A stretch of DNA of 64,000 nt from Bog-159 sp963818855 (lineage in GTDB: Bacteria; Acidobacteriota; Terriglobia; Bryobacterales; Bryobacteraceae), in contig CAWFUH010000005.1 of assembly GCA_963818855.1 (NCBI GenBank), forward strand, positions 62,001 through 126,000. Direction: 5' to 3'. This document shows positions 1-7,340 of the stretch, in pieces. The notes beneath the pieces were generated by a model, which was not told the DNA's origin, did no database searches, and worked only from the letters and a program-made list of their open reading frames with translations. A program made the position numbers and the translations under genes. The first letter of the stretch is position 1. Each line of letters opens with the position of its first letter.

Positions 1-197
1 TGGCGGTGCCGCCGCGGAACTGTATCGTATTTGAAGATTCCTTTTGGGGCGTAGCGGCCGCCCAAGCGGCAGGCACCCGCATCGTGGGCTTGCGCACCAC
101 GCATGCCGCACTGCCGGGCGCCCACTTGGAAATCGACGATTTCCGCAGCCCGCAACTGCCGGCGTGGCTGCAGAGGCAGGTCCCGGACGGATCATAA
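1..197 (+). CDS. HAD-superfamily hydrolase, C-terminal end (partial)
   Basis: Only the last ~64 codons are present; the gene enters from the left edge. The visible peptide contains CIVFEDSFWGVAAAQAAG followed by RIVGLRT. This is the motif IV region of HAD subfamily I enzymes of the beta-phosphoglucomutase/phosphatase type, where an acidic residue and a Gly-(Val/Ala) turn help bind magnesium. The family hydrolyses or moves phosphate groups on small sugar phosphates in the cytoplasm; the substrate cannot be told from this end. The TAA stop shares one base with the ATG of the next gene (TAATG), which suggests translational coupling to the kinase-like gene. Confidence 0.7.
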   Translation, partial: AVPPRNCIVFEDSFWGVAAAQAAGTRIVGLRTTHAALPGAHLEIDDFRSPQLPAWLQRQVPDGS

Positions 198-1912
198 TGG
201 ACCCGCTGCTGCGAGTAGTGATGGAGTCGGCCCTGGGCTTCGGGGTTTTCGCCATTGCCGCGATTATCTTCTGGATCTGGCGTCGTGACGAGCGTTCGCG
301 CGGGCAGCGCGAATTGTTGCGCCGGGCTTACGAAGTAGGCGAGGAGATCCTGGGCGCCTCTACGGCGGACCAGATTCTGGAAAAGGTCAGAGACGTGGTG
401 CCCAGAATTTTCGGCGTCAGCAGTGCGGAGCTTTATTTGTATAACCGCCATGCGAAAACGCTCGATGCGGTGGGCCGCAACGGCGCCGAGCAGATTTCCA
501 TACCGATCTCGGCGCCGCTGACCGGACTGCAAGCCGGCGCTGTGGCGTGCTTTCATTACCGCATCCTGCTGCCGATCCCAGATACCTCGCGCAGCCCGTT
601 TCCCGTAACGGGAGAGCCTGGGCCGGCGGCGCCGCGTTCGCTGCTGTTCGTTCCCATGCTGGCGCAGGGCGAGGTATTGGGCATACTGCAAATGGAACAG
701 CGCGAGCGGGCCAGGGTTTTCAGCCGCGCCGAGCAGGCGCTGACCCAACATCTGGCCAACCAGATCGCCGTGGCGGTGAAGCTGCTTGACCAGCGCTCGG
801 TGCGCGAACAACTGTTCCGCACCGAAAAACTGGCGGCGGTGGGCCAGTTAATCTCGGGGATCGTGAACGATCTGCGCAAGCCGCTGGCCACCATTGCGAA
901 CGTGTCGCAGGCGCTGCAAGCCGCCGGCAATAGTCCGCGGGGGCCAACGGCGGCGGACCTGGCCAGTATTGCGTCGGAGGCGCGGCGCGCCGCGGAGATC
1001 GTCGAGCGGCTGGTGGGATTTGCCGGCACCGGTCCGGCGCAGACCCAGCCGGTGGAGCTGAACGGCCTGTTGCGCAACCTGATCGAATTCCGCGAGCGGG
1101 AGTGGAAAGTACGCGGCATCCGGGTACGCAGCGAGTTGGCGGATGAGCCGCTGACCGTGCAGGGATCGCACGGCCAACTCGAGCAGGTTTTCCTGAACCT
1201 GCTGGTGCATGCCGAGCAGTCGCTTTCCGAAGCGAGCGAGAAATCCATCGTGATCCGCAGCAGCGTAGTGGCTCGCCGGGCGGTGGTGGAGATCGGCTAC
1301 AGCGGTGCGAAAGCCGAAGGGGACCCCTTTTTGCCGGGGGTTGACGAAACCTCCTTCGGCGCGGGATTGGGCGTTTGCCGCAGCCTGATCACCGGCCATG
1401 GAGGCGAGGTACGGCTGGTGCAGCAGGCCGGCAGAGATCCGGCGTTTCAGGTGGAACTGCCGTGTACGGGGCGGGGGAAGGTGAGCGGTCCGTCGCTCGA
1501 CAGTACCCGCGATGGCAGCCACAACTGGACGGCGTTGGTGATCGAACCGGCGGATGCCATCCAGGCACAGCTACGGGGCCTGCTGGCCGATCGCGGATAT
1601 CGGGTGGTGCCGGTGCATAGTTCCGACGAGGGCTTGGACCTGGCGCAGCGCATGCGCTTCGATGCGGTCTTCTGCTCGGTGCATGCGCCGGGCCTGAATT
1701 GGGTGGAGACGGCCGAGCAGGTGCGGCCTCGCGTGGCCGGATTTGTGCTGCTTTCCGATTCTTATGATGCGGATCTGTCGGCGGATTTCGCGGGCGACCG
1801 GCGGTTCGTCCTGGCGAAACCCGTAGATGAAAGGCAATTGGACCGCGTGCTGGACGCTATACGGACCGGAGTGCGGCAACCGCCGGCCGCGGGTGCCCGC
1901 GCGGTAGAGTGA
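197..1912 (+). CDS. GAF-containing hybrid histidine kinase, predicted phosphorylation-dead
   Basis: About 571 aa. One N-terminal membrane helix (residues ~10-28) is followed by a GAF-like sensor region (~40-195), a dimerisation/H-box helix (~205-270), a HATPase-like domain (~310-425) and a receiver-like domain (~445-560). The H-box reads GIVNDLRKPLATI, so the phospho-accepting His is Asn at residue 224 (codon AAC at 866). The N-box reads NLLVHAEQSL, with His338 where the nucleotide/metal-binding Asn is expected. The G1 DxGxG motif is not recognisable, while the G2 glycines (GAGLG) remain. In the receiver, the acceptor Asp is Ser494 (FCSVHAPG), but the conserved Lys-Pro (AKPVD) is kept. The reading frame is clean, so this looks like a maintained pseudokinase rather than a decaying gene. 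The ATG at 197 was chosen because it overlaps the previous stop and gives a clean membrane anchor. Confidence 0.85.
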   Translation: MDPLLRVVMESALGFGVFAIAAIIFWIWRRDERSRGQRELLRRAYEVGEEILGASTADQILEKVRDVVPRIFGVSSAELYLYNRHAKTLDAVGRNGAEQISIPISAPLTGLQAGAVACFHYRILLPIPDTSRSPFPVTGEPGPAAPRSLLFVPMLAQGEVLGILQMEQRERARVFSRAEQALTQHLANQIAVAVKLLDQRSVREQLFRTEKLAAVGQLISGIVNDLRKPLATIANVSQALQAAGNSPRGPTAADLASIASEARRAAEIVERLVGFAGTGPAQTQPVELNGLLRNLIEFREREWKVRGIRVRSELADEPLTVQGSHGQLEQVFLNLLVHAEQSLSEASEKSIVIRSSVVARRAVVEIGYSGAKAEGDPFLPGVDETSFGAGLGVCRSLITGHGGEVRLVQQAGRDPAFQVELPCTGRGKVSGPSLDSTRDGSHNWTALVIEPADAIQAQLRGLLADRGYRVVPVHSSDEGLDLAQRMRFDAVFCSVHAPGLNWVETAEQVRPRVAGFVLLSDSYDADLSADFAGDRRFVLAKPVDERQLDRVLDAIRTGVRQPPAAGARAVE

Positions 1913-1916
1913 TCTT

Positions 1917-2387
1917 ATGTGGAAATGGCTGCCGATCGTATTGCTGTGCGCCGGGCATTTGCCGGCGGAAACCTACAGCGGACCGCGTCCGCCGAAACCA
2001 GACGTTCCCTACCTGATGCACGCCGATACCCTGGTGCCCACCGAAAGCCTGGAGGCCAAGCAGGAGGACCGCAAGGGCGACGTGACTTATGTGATTGCAG
2101 GGGCCAATTCCACGGCGCGCACGCCTTTGGCATCGCCGTCGTTTCTGATCCAGACGGAGCAGGTCCAGGCCGACAAGCTACAGCTCTTCAAATTGCAATC
2201 CAAAGGCGGACAGCGCGAAGTGCTGGCCCGGCACAGAAATAAACTGGCGGCGCGCCCTATCCGGCTGAACGTCACCAAGGTCGCCGAAGGTCTGTATAAA
2301 GTCGAAGTGGACGAAATCCTGGAGGACGGCGAGTATGCGCTGACGCCTTCGGACTCGAACCAGGTGTTTTGCTTCCAGGTCTACTGA
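1917..2387 (+). CDS. Small exported protein of unknown function
   Basis: 156 aa, starting 4 bases after the kinase-like gene and so probably in the same transcript. Residues 1-18 (MWKWLPIVLLCAGHLPAE) form a signal peptide with a plausible cleavage after Ala17. The mature part is Lys/Glu-rich with alternating beta-strand-like stretches; the second half (LNVTKVAEGLYKVEVDEIL, then GEYAL) resembles a beta-sandwich edge. I do not recognise a named family. It ends QVFCFQVY. Its position after a membrane-anchored GAF pseudokinase is suggestive only of a shared envelope role. Confidence 0.7.
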   Translation: MWKWLPIVLLCAGHLPAETYSGPRPPKPDVPYLMHADTLVPTESLEAKQEDRKGDVTYVIAGANSTARTPLASPSFLIQTEQVQADKLQLFKLQSKGGQREVLARHRNKLAARPIRLNVTKVAEGLYKVEVDEILEDGEYALTPSDSNQVFCFQVY

Positions 2388-2437
2388 CGCACCGTTACTT
2401 GGGAACCCTGGCTGGCCCGCAAAGGCGCGTGGGCGTG

Positions 2438-3241
2438 CTACCGCAGCCCGTTTTCTTTCAAGTACGTTAGTAGCGCTTCCGGGTTGTCGGTGATAATGCC
2501 GTCCACCCCGGCCGCGATCAGGCGCCTCCAGTCGCGCGGACGGTTGGCCGTCCAGACCACCACCTCCAAGCCGGCGGCATGTGCCTGGCGGACGCGCTTG
2601 GCCGAGGCGAGGCGGTGGTAAGGCGCCACGATATCCGCGCCCGCCCGATGCCCGATCGCCGCCAGATTCCTCCGTGCGCCGGCATACAGGGCTCCCAGAC
2701 GGATCTCCGGCGCCAGGCGCCGCATGGCGTCGAGTATCCGGAAATCGAAGGACTGCACGATCACCCTATTCTCGATGCCGTGCCGCCTGATCGCCTGGTA
2801 AACCAGGCCGGCGAACTGTTCGGGCGGGGGCGCTAGAGTTGGCCGCTCCGGGAAGCTCTTTACTTCGATGTTGAACAGGAAATGTCCCCGGCCGGACAGG
2901 GCCAAAACCTGGTCGAGGGTTGGCACGCGCGCGCCGGGAACCGGCGCTTGATGCGGAAAGCGCGGATGGCGCAGGCTGCCGCAGTCCCAGCGCTCGATTT
3001 CGGCCAGCGTCAGTTCGCGAATGATCCGGGGCAAGCCGAGTGAACGGCAGATCGCGCGATTCAACTTGGGATCGTGCGCGACCACCACCACGTCGTCGCG
3101 CGTGACCGACACATCCAGTTCCAGCGCATCGGCGCCCGCCGAGATGGCATATTCGAACCCGGCCAGCGTGTTCTCTGGAAGCAGGGCGCGCGCGCCGCGA
3201 TGACCGTATACGAGCAGTAGGCGTGCCACTCGATTCAGCAT
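2438..3241 (-). CDS. Glycerophosphodiester phosphodiesterase
   Basis: About 267 aa. It hydrolyses glycerophosphodiesters to glycerol-3-phosphate and an alcohol. Hallmarks of the TIM-barrel GDPD family are present in order: YGHRGA with the catalytic His-Arg near the start, PENT with the metal-binding Glu, ELDV with the Glu-x-Asp pair, and VVAHD with the second catalytic His. The C-terminal signatures VVVWTAN and GVDGIITDNPE are also intact. No convincing signal peptide is seen, so it is probably cytoplasmic. The ATG at 3241 (MLNRVARLLLVYGHRGA) places the HRG motif at the usual distance from the start; a longer in-frame version to 3289 adds an unconserved tail. It is convergent with the preceding small gene. 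Confidence 0.88.
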   Translation of the reverse strand: MLNRVARLLLVYGHRGARALLPENTLAGFEYAISAGADALELDVSVTRDDVVVVAHDPKLNRAICRSLGLPRIIRELTLAEIERWDCGSLRHPRFPHQAPVPGARVPTLDQVLALSGRGHFLFNIEVKSFPERPTLAPPPEQFAGLVYQAIRRHGIENRVIVQSFDFRILDAMRRLAPEIRLGALYAGARRNLAAIGHRAGADIVAPYHRLASAKRVRQAHAAGLEVVVWTANRPRDWRRLIAAGVDGIITDNPEALLTYLKENGLR

Positions 3242-3316
3242 AGTACGGGGAGCGGGTTTGGCCAATACACGTGGGCACCCCTGCCCCACGATGGGTTTTC
3301 ATCACATTTGTTCGCC

Positions 3317-6040
3317 CTATTCCTGTCGTAGCGCTGCCACAGGGTCCACGCGGGAAGCACGCGCCGCAGGCACGAAGCCGGCCAGGAGACCGACGGCGAG
3401 CATTACCAGGGCGACTGCGGCAAGCGTCATCGGATCGCCAGGACCTACGCCCGTCAGTGGTGCGGCAATCAGCCGTGAAGCTGCCACGGCCGCGGGCAGG
3501 CCGATGGCGAGCCCCGCGCATACCAGCATCAGCGTCTCGCCGAGTACCATCCGCATGACTTCTCTCCTCTCGGCCCCGATTGCGATCCGAAGGCCGATCT
3601 CGTTTGTGCGGCGGGCCGTGGTGTACGAAACTACGCCATACAGCCCGTTGGCGGCCAAAAGGACAACCAGGATGCCGAAGAATCCGGAGAGCTCGGCGAT
3701 CAATCGATCCTCACCGATGTCCTGGTCTATAAGGACGCTGACCGGATCGATGCTGGAGACTCTCAGGCTGCGATCGAAGGAGTGTGTTTCGCGGCGAATT
3801 GCCGCGATCATGCGTGCTGCGTCGACCCGCGTTCTGATCTCGAAGTTCAACGTCTTGAAGGTGTCGTCACTTTGAAATAGGGGTCCATAGAATCGCCGTT
3901 CGGTCTTGCTTTTCAAACTACGCTCCTTCATATCCCTCACGACGCCAACGACGGTATAGCGATCGCCCCCGTTGAGAAGATACTTTCCCAGCGGGTCGCT
4001 CTTTCCGAAATAGAAGCTTGCCATCGTTTCGTTGAGGATTACGGGAGTGCTTGCGCCTGCCTTATCGTGTTCATCGAACTCCCGCCCCGCAATGATCGGC
4101 ACCCCGAGGACCTGAAAATAGTGCGGCCCCACTTGATCGAAGCTGACCCACGAGTCGTCGCTTCGGGTCGGAACGAAACCTTCAACCTGCAAACTGTCCG
4201 TGCTGGCATCGAGGCGGCTGAAAATGCCATTTTCCGAGACAGTGACTCCGGCCACGCCCGCTACGGAACGCAGATGTTGCATCAACCTCCGCGATACCGG
4301 TAACCGTTGCGATGGCGGATAACCGCTACCGGCTAGATCGGCTGCCAAAACCAACACATTGCGGCGGGAATAACCGACGTCCAAAGAATTCAAATGAGCC
4401 ATACTGCGGAGAAACAGCCCCGCTCCAGTTACGATCACGACGGATAACGCCAGTTGTCCCACGACTAGCAACTTGCCCACACGCCATCGGCCCTGGCTCA
4501 CCCTTCGCGCGCTCGCTTTCAACGAGGGCGCGAGCTCGCCGCGCGTCGCGCGCAACGCGGGGACCAGAGCGAACAGAAACGCGGTAAGAATCGAGACTCC
4601 GGCATTGAAGCCAAGCACAGCCATATTGGGATGCACGTCCACAACGAATGGAACCGGATTGGGGCCGGAGGCCGCCGAGGCGAGCTGCGATAACACCCTG
4701 CTGCCCCAGCCTGCCAATACCACACCCGCGGTTCCGGCGGCGCCGGCCAACAACGCGCCTTCGGTGAGCAGCTGGCGGATGATGCGCGCGCGGCTGGCAC
4801 CCAAGGCCATGCGTACCGAAAACTCCTTTTGCCGGCTGGTGCCGCGCGCAATTAAAAGATTCGCGACGTTGGCGCATGCAATGAGCAGTACCAGACAAAC
4901 CATTGCCATCAGCGTGAGCAGAAGCGAGGCGTCGTGCTTGCGTATCCACGAGAATCCCTGGCTCCCTGGCTGCACATCCACCTTCTCACTCCGAATTTCC
5001 CGCAGTTTATCGGGTGAGCCGGCAGCGCCTTCGTAGTCAATCAAAACGTTCTCTACCAGCGTCACCATCTCCGCGCGCGCGTTCTGGATTGACACATCGG
5101 GCTTGAGCCTTCCGATGCACAGCAGCCAGTTTGTATCGCGCCTGTCCAGTCTGGGGTCTCCAGGATTCACCTGCGCTTGCATCGACAGCGGAATCCAGAT
5201 GTCCGTAGGACTTCCTACGACTTCGCCCGAGAAGTGAGGCGGTGCAACACCAATTACCGTAAAGACCGACCCATTGATTCTGAGTGTTTTCCCCGGAATG
5301 TTAGGGTCGCCTCCAAAATGATTCTTCCAGTAGTCGTAACTGATGACGATGACCGGGCTGGCGCCGGGTGCCCGGTCCTCCTCCGATGAGAACGTGCGGC
5401 CGACAATCGGAGGCACCCCGAGCACCCGAAAATAGTTCCCCGAAACCAGCCGGCCATGGGCCTCTTCCGTCGCGCCAGTGCCCACCCCCACGTCAAGACG
5501 TCCGCTTTGTCCGGAGGCCAGCAGCCCGGCGAGAACGTGGTTATCGTCCCGCAGGCGTTGGTACAACGGATAAGAGAACACATTTGGCATCGGTCCACCA
5601 TGCCAAAGTGCGGTTGGCCGCGACGCGTCGCCTACCGATATGAGCTCGTCGGGCGACCGCACCGGTAATGAACGCAACATCACCGCGTCGATGAGTGTGA
5701 AAATCGCTGTGTTTGCGCCGATTCCTAAAGCCAGGGAGATCACCACAATGGCGGTGAACCCGGGACTTTTGCGCATGGTGCGAAAAGCATAATGCAGGTC
5801 TTTTAGCGCAGCTTCAATCATTGGTAATCCTCTTCGCTCGCGGTAGATCTCTGTGATTTGTTGCGTGCCGCCAAACGTACGCTGGGCTGCCGATGAGGCG
5901 TCTTCGGAGCTCATGCCGCGCTTGCGATTCGCGTCCGCTTCCATGTCGAGGTGGAAACGCATCTCTTCCTCAAGCTGACGATCGAGCGCACTCTGCTGAA
6001 ACTGGCTCCGAAGTCTCGCGAGGAACGCGCGCACGGGCAT
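3317..6040 (-). CDS. ADOP-type orphan permease 1 (MacB/FtsX family)
   Basis: 907 aa. Architecture: a cytoplasmic N-terminal helix pair containing LEEEMRFHLDME (the segment typical of PadR-linked acidobacterial permeases), a first membrane helix near residues 95-117, a MacB-like periplasmic core, an FtsX membrane block (~375-500), a second periplasmic core, and a final FtsX block ending VDPVAALRQE. Members of this family resemble two fused MacB permeases, but no ATPase gene lies nearby, hence 'orphan'. Transport substrate is unknown. The gene starts 3 bases after the padR gene (stop 6044), so the two form an operon and PadR is probably its regulator. The frame is uninterrupted over 2.7 kb. Confidence 0.9.
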   Translation of the reverse strand: MPVRAFLARLRSQFQQSALDRQLEEEMRFHLDMEADANRKRGMSSEDASSAAQRTFGGTQQITEIYRERRGLPMIEAALKDLHYAFRTMRKSPGFTAIVVISLALGIGANTAIFTLIDAVMLRSLPVRSPDELISVGDASRPTALWHGGPMPNVFSYPLYQRLRDDNHVLAGLLASGQSGRLDVGVGTGATEEAHGRLVSGNYFRVLGVPPIVGRTFSSEEDRAPGASPVIVISYDYWKNHFGGDPNIPGKTLRINGSVFTVIGVAPPHFSGEVVGSPTDIWIPLSMQAQVNPGDPRLDRRDTNWLLCIGRLKPDVSIQNARAEMVTLVENVLIDYEGAAGSPDKLREIRSEKVDVQPGSQGFSWIRKHDASLLLTLMAMVCLVLLIACANVANLLIARGTSRQKEFSVRMALGASRARIIRQLLTEGALLAGAAGTAGVVLAGWGSRVLSQLASAASGPNPVPFVVDVHPNMAVLGFNAGVSILTAFLFALVPALRATRGELAPSLKASARRVSQGRWRVGKLLVVGQLALSVVIVTGAGLFLRSMAHLNSLDVGYSRRNVLVLAADLAGSGYPPSQRLPVSRRLMQHLRSVAGVAGVTVSENGIFSRLDASTDSLQVEGFVPTRSDDSWVSFDQVGPHYFQVLGVPIIAGREFDEHDKAGASTPVILNETMASFYFGKSDPLGKYLLNGGDRYTVVGVVRDMKERSLKSKTERRFYGPLFQSDDTFKTLNFEIRTRVDAARMIAAIRRETHSFDRSLRVSSIDPVSVLIDQDIGEDRLIAELSGFFGILVVLLAANGLYGVVSYTTARRTNEIGLRIAIGAERREVMRMVLGETLMLVCAGLAIGLPAAVAASRLIAAPLTGVGPGDPMTLAAVALVMLAVGLLAGFVPAARASRVDPVAALRQE

Positions 6041-6043
6041 ATG

Positions 6044-6379
6044 TCAGGCTCCGGCTTCGAGAAGGCGCCTGATCGCTTCGGAGACCCTGTCCCAGCTCGC
6101 TCGCTCTTCGGCAAGCTGTCTGCGGCCGGACCGGGTCACCGAATAATATCGGGCTCTCCTGTTGTTCTCTGAGACGCCCCACTTCGATTGGATCCAGCCT
6201 TGCTGTTCGAGCCGCAGCAGCGCCGGATAGAGCGTACCCTGATTGAGCTGAAGCACATCCTCCGAGATTTGCCGGATTCGCTGAGCAATGCCATAGCCGT
6301 GCATCGCCCCCATGACATCCAGCGTTTTGAGAACGAGGAGATCCAGAGTGCCCTGCAGCACATCGGTTTTTTGTTTCAT
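6044..6379 (-). CDS. PadR-family transcriptional regulator 1
   Basis: 111 aa from the ATG at 6379. It has the PadR winged helix: QGTLDLLVLKTL in helix 1, GYGIAQRI in helix 2, LNQGTLYPALLRLEQQGWI in the recognition helix, and an ARYYSVTRSGRRQL wing. A short C-terminal dimerisation helix follows. PadR proteins of this type bind DNA as dimers and usually repress themselves and the adjacent transporter gene. The start at 6379 (MKQKTDVLQGT) aligns residue for residue with the second PadR of the window (MSKPSDLIQGT); in-frame starts further upstream would fall inside the promoter. It is followed 3 bases later by permease 1. Confidence 0.9.
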   Translation of the reverse strand: MKQKTDVLQGTLDLLVLKTLDVMGAMHGYGIAQRIRQISEDVLQLNQGTLYPALLRLEQQGWIQSKWGVSENNRRARYYSVTRSGRRQLAEERASWDRVSEAIRRLLEAGA

Positions 6380-6427
6380 TTGACCGTCTACAGGAAGCAT
6401 ACTACCATTCCTGTTGGCGGTCAAATG
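6377..6427 (-). promoter_or_regulatory. Promoter embedded in a 51-bp dyad, probable PadR autoregulatory operator
   Basis: Read on the minus strand: TTGACC at 6424-6419, a 17-base spacer, then TATGCT at 6401-6396. This is a good sigma-70-type promoter, with the padR ATG at 6379. The same stretch is a two-step inverted repeat. The outer 10-bp arms CATTTGACCG and CGGTCAAATG (6418-6427 and 6377-6386) pair perfectly, and so do the inner 7-bp arms ACAGGAA and TTCCTGT. One outer arm covers the -35, the other covers the start codon, and the inner arms flank the -10. That geometry fits a repressor site; binding by PadR itself is inferred. Confidence 0.65.
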
Positions 6428-6673
6428 GACTCCCGTAGTTGTTGACCGCGAGGTTCCTGCGTGCCGTGCCGAATTTTCTTAATCCTCGCCCCTCACGCCA
6501 AACAAGTACTTGCGCTGCCCGACGGCCATCAAACTCCCGCCCTCGCCTTAGCGTGGCGTTAGCCTGTAATCGTGATCAGCCATCATCGGCGTGAATCGGC
6601 GTGCATCGGCGGTTAATTAACATCTTCCCCGCGCAGCCAGCCAGCCGAATTGGCTCGGTCGGTAGAAAAAATT

Positions 6674-6890
6674 ATGGCGACCGCCGCAACGCGCAGCGAT
6701 CCACAGGCCCCAAAACACGCGCGGGCAAGACCAAAGTCCGAATCCGCTGTCCTGCCCGGCGAAGACCAAAATGCCTTCAAATCAACTCCTGGCCGGTCTC
6801 ATGCCCGCCTGGACGCCGCCGGGACCGCCCTGTGTGAGCCCGGCGCCGGCGCAGCAGATTCAAGGTAAACCGCCACTTCCGCCCAGGCAT
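6674..6890 (+). pseudogene. Frameshifted relic of an STGP-type small acidobacterial protein
   Basis: Three frames together recall a short protein family that I remember as frequent in Acidobacteriota and related phyla: N-terminus of the MATAA type (ATG 6674), then RNAQRSTGPKTRAGK in a second frame, then AVLPGEDQNAFK back in the first frame, then ADSR followed by FKVNRHF in a third frame after a stop near 6868. No single frame carries the whole order, so I read it as decayed. Codon use on either side gives no longer ORF. The family assignment is from memory of the STGP-(K/R)T-x-x-GK motif and would need a profile search. The rest of the gap 6428-6955 shows no other feature. Confidence 0.45.
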
Positions 6891-6919
6891 ACCCGCCTCC
6901 ACTAGCGAATTCCCGGGCA

Positions 6920-6947
6920 CAACCACTAGCCACTAGCCACCAGACAC
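6920..6947. repeat. Tandem 7-bp repeat, four units (YARCCAC)
   Basis: Units CAACCAC, TAGCCAC, TAGCCAC and CAGACAC follow one another without gaps. The reverse-complement unit (GTGGYTR) is the one repeated six times at 16114-16155. The array lies just upstream of the promoter of the second padR gene. Confidence 0.7.
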
Positions 6948-6955
6948 GGCCTCCC

Positions 6956-7005
6956 TTGACGTATTGTAAATGGCTTAGGTATAGTTGTAATTGATTTAGG
7001 CGTCA
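6956..7005 (+). promoter_or_regulatory. Promoter of padR2 with paired 16-bp direct repeats
   Basis: TTGACG (6956-6961), an 18-base spacer, and TATAGT (6980-6985) form a promoter 19 bases before the ATG at 7005. Two imperfect direct repeats lie on either side of the start of the -10 box: TTGTAAATGGCTTAGG (6964-6979) and TTGTAATTGATTTAGG (6985-7000). They match at 13 of 16 positions and are offset by 21 bases, two helical turns. TGACG at the -35 is also mirrored by CGTCA at the start codon (7001-7005), like the padR1 region. Regulator binding is inferred. Confidence 0.6.
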
Positions 7006-7340
7006 TGAGCAAACCATCCGATTTGATCCAGGGCACTCTCGATCTACTCATCCTGCGCACCATCTCCCTCGAACCCAAGCACGGCTGGGCCATCGCCAAG
7101 CGCATCGAGCAAGTCACCGGTGACGTCCTGCAAGTCACCCAGGGCGCGTTGTATCCCGCACTGCATCGGCTGGAGCAGCAAGCCTGGATCCGTTCCTCGT
7201 GGCGCAAAACCGACACCGGGCGCGAGGCCAAGTTCTACGAGTTGACCCGAGCCGGCCGCGCGCAGCTCGCCAAAGAGCTCGCACAGTGGGAGCGCCTGTC
7301 GAATGCGGTTGGCGTGGTCATCCGCATGGAGGAGGGCTGA
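7005..7340 (+). CDS. PadR-family transcriptional regulator 2
   Basis: 111 aa with a complete PadR winged helix: IQGTLDLLILRTI, GWAIAKRIEQ, VTQGALYPALHRLEQQAWI as recognition helix, and AKFYELTRAGRAQL as wing. It is clearly a paralogue of the regulator at 6044-6379 and has the same length. Its TGA is followed directly by the GTG start of permease 2, so the two are translated as a coupled pair. The predicted transcript leader is only ~13 bases and has no good Shine-Dalgarno sequence. Expected role: sensing a ligand or envelope stress and relieving repression of its own operon. The ligand is unknown. Confidence 0.92.
   Translation: MSKPSDLIQGTLDLLILRTISLEPKHGWAIAKRIEQVTGDVLQVTQGALYPALHRLEQQAWIRSSWRKTDTGREAKFYELTRAGRAQLAKELAQWERLSNAVGVVIRMEEG

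Noticed and set aside
2766..3521. 251-codon minus-strand frame over the phosphodiesterase and permease ends
   Set aside because: It overlaps two genes with clear motifs in another frame and has low-complexity Arg/Gly composition.
6601..6868. Two short plus-strand frames taken as independent genes
   Set aside because: Neither alone carries the full order of the STGP-type family; together they are better explained as a frameshifted relic.
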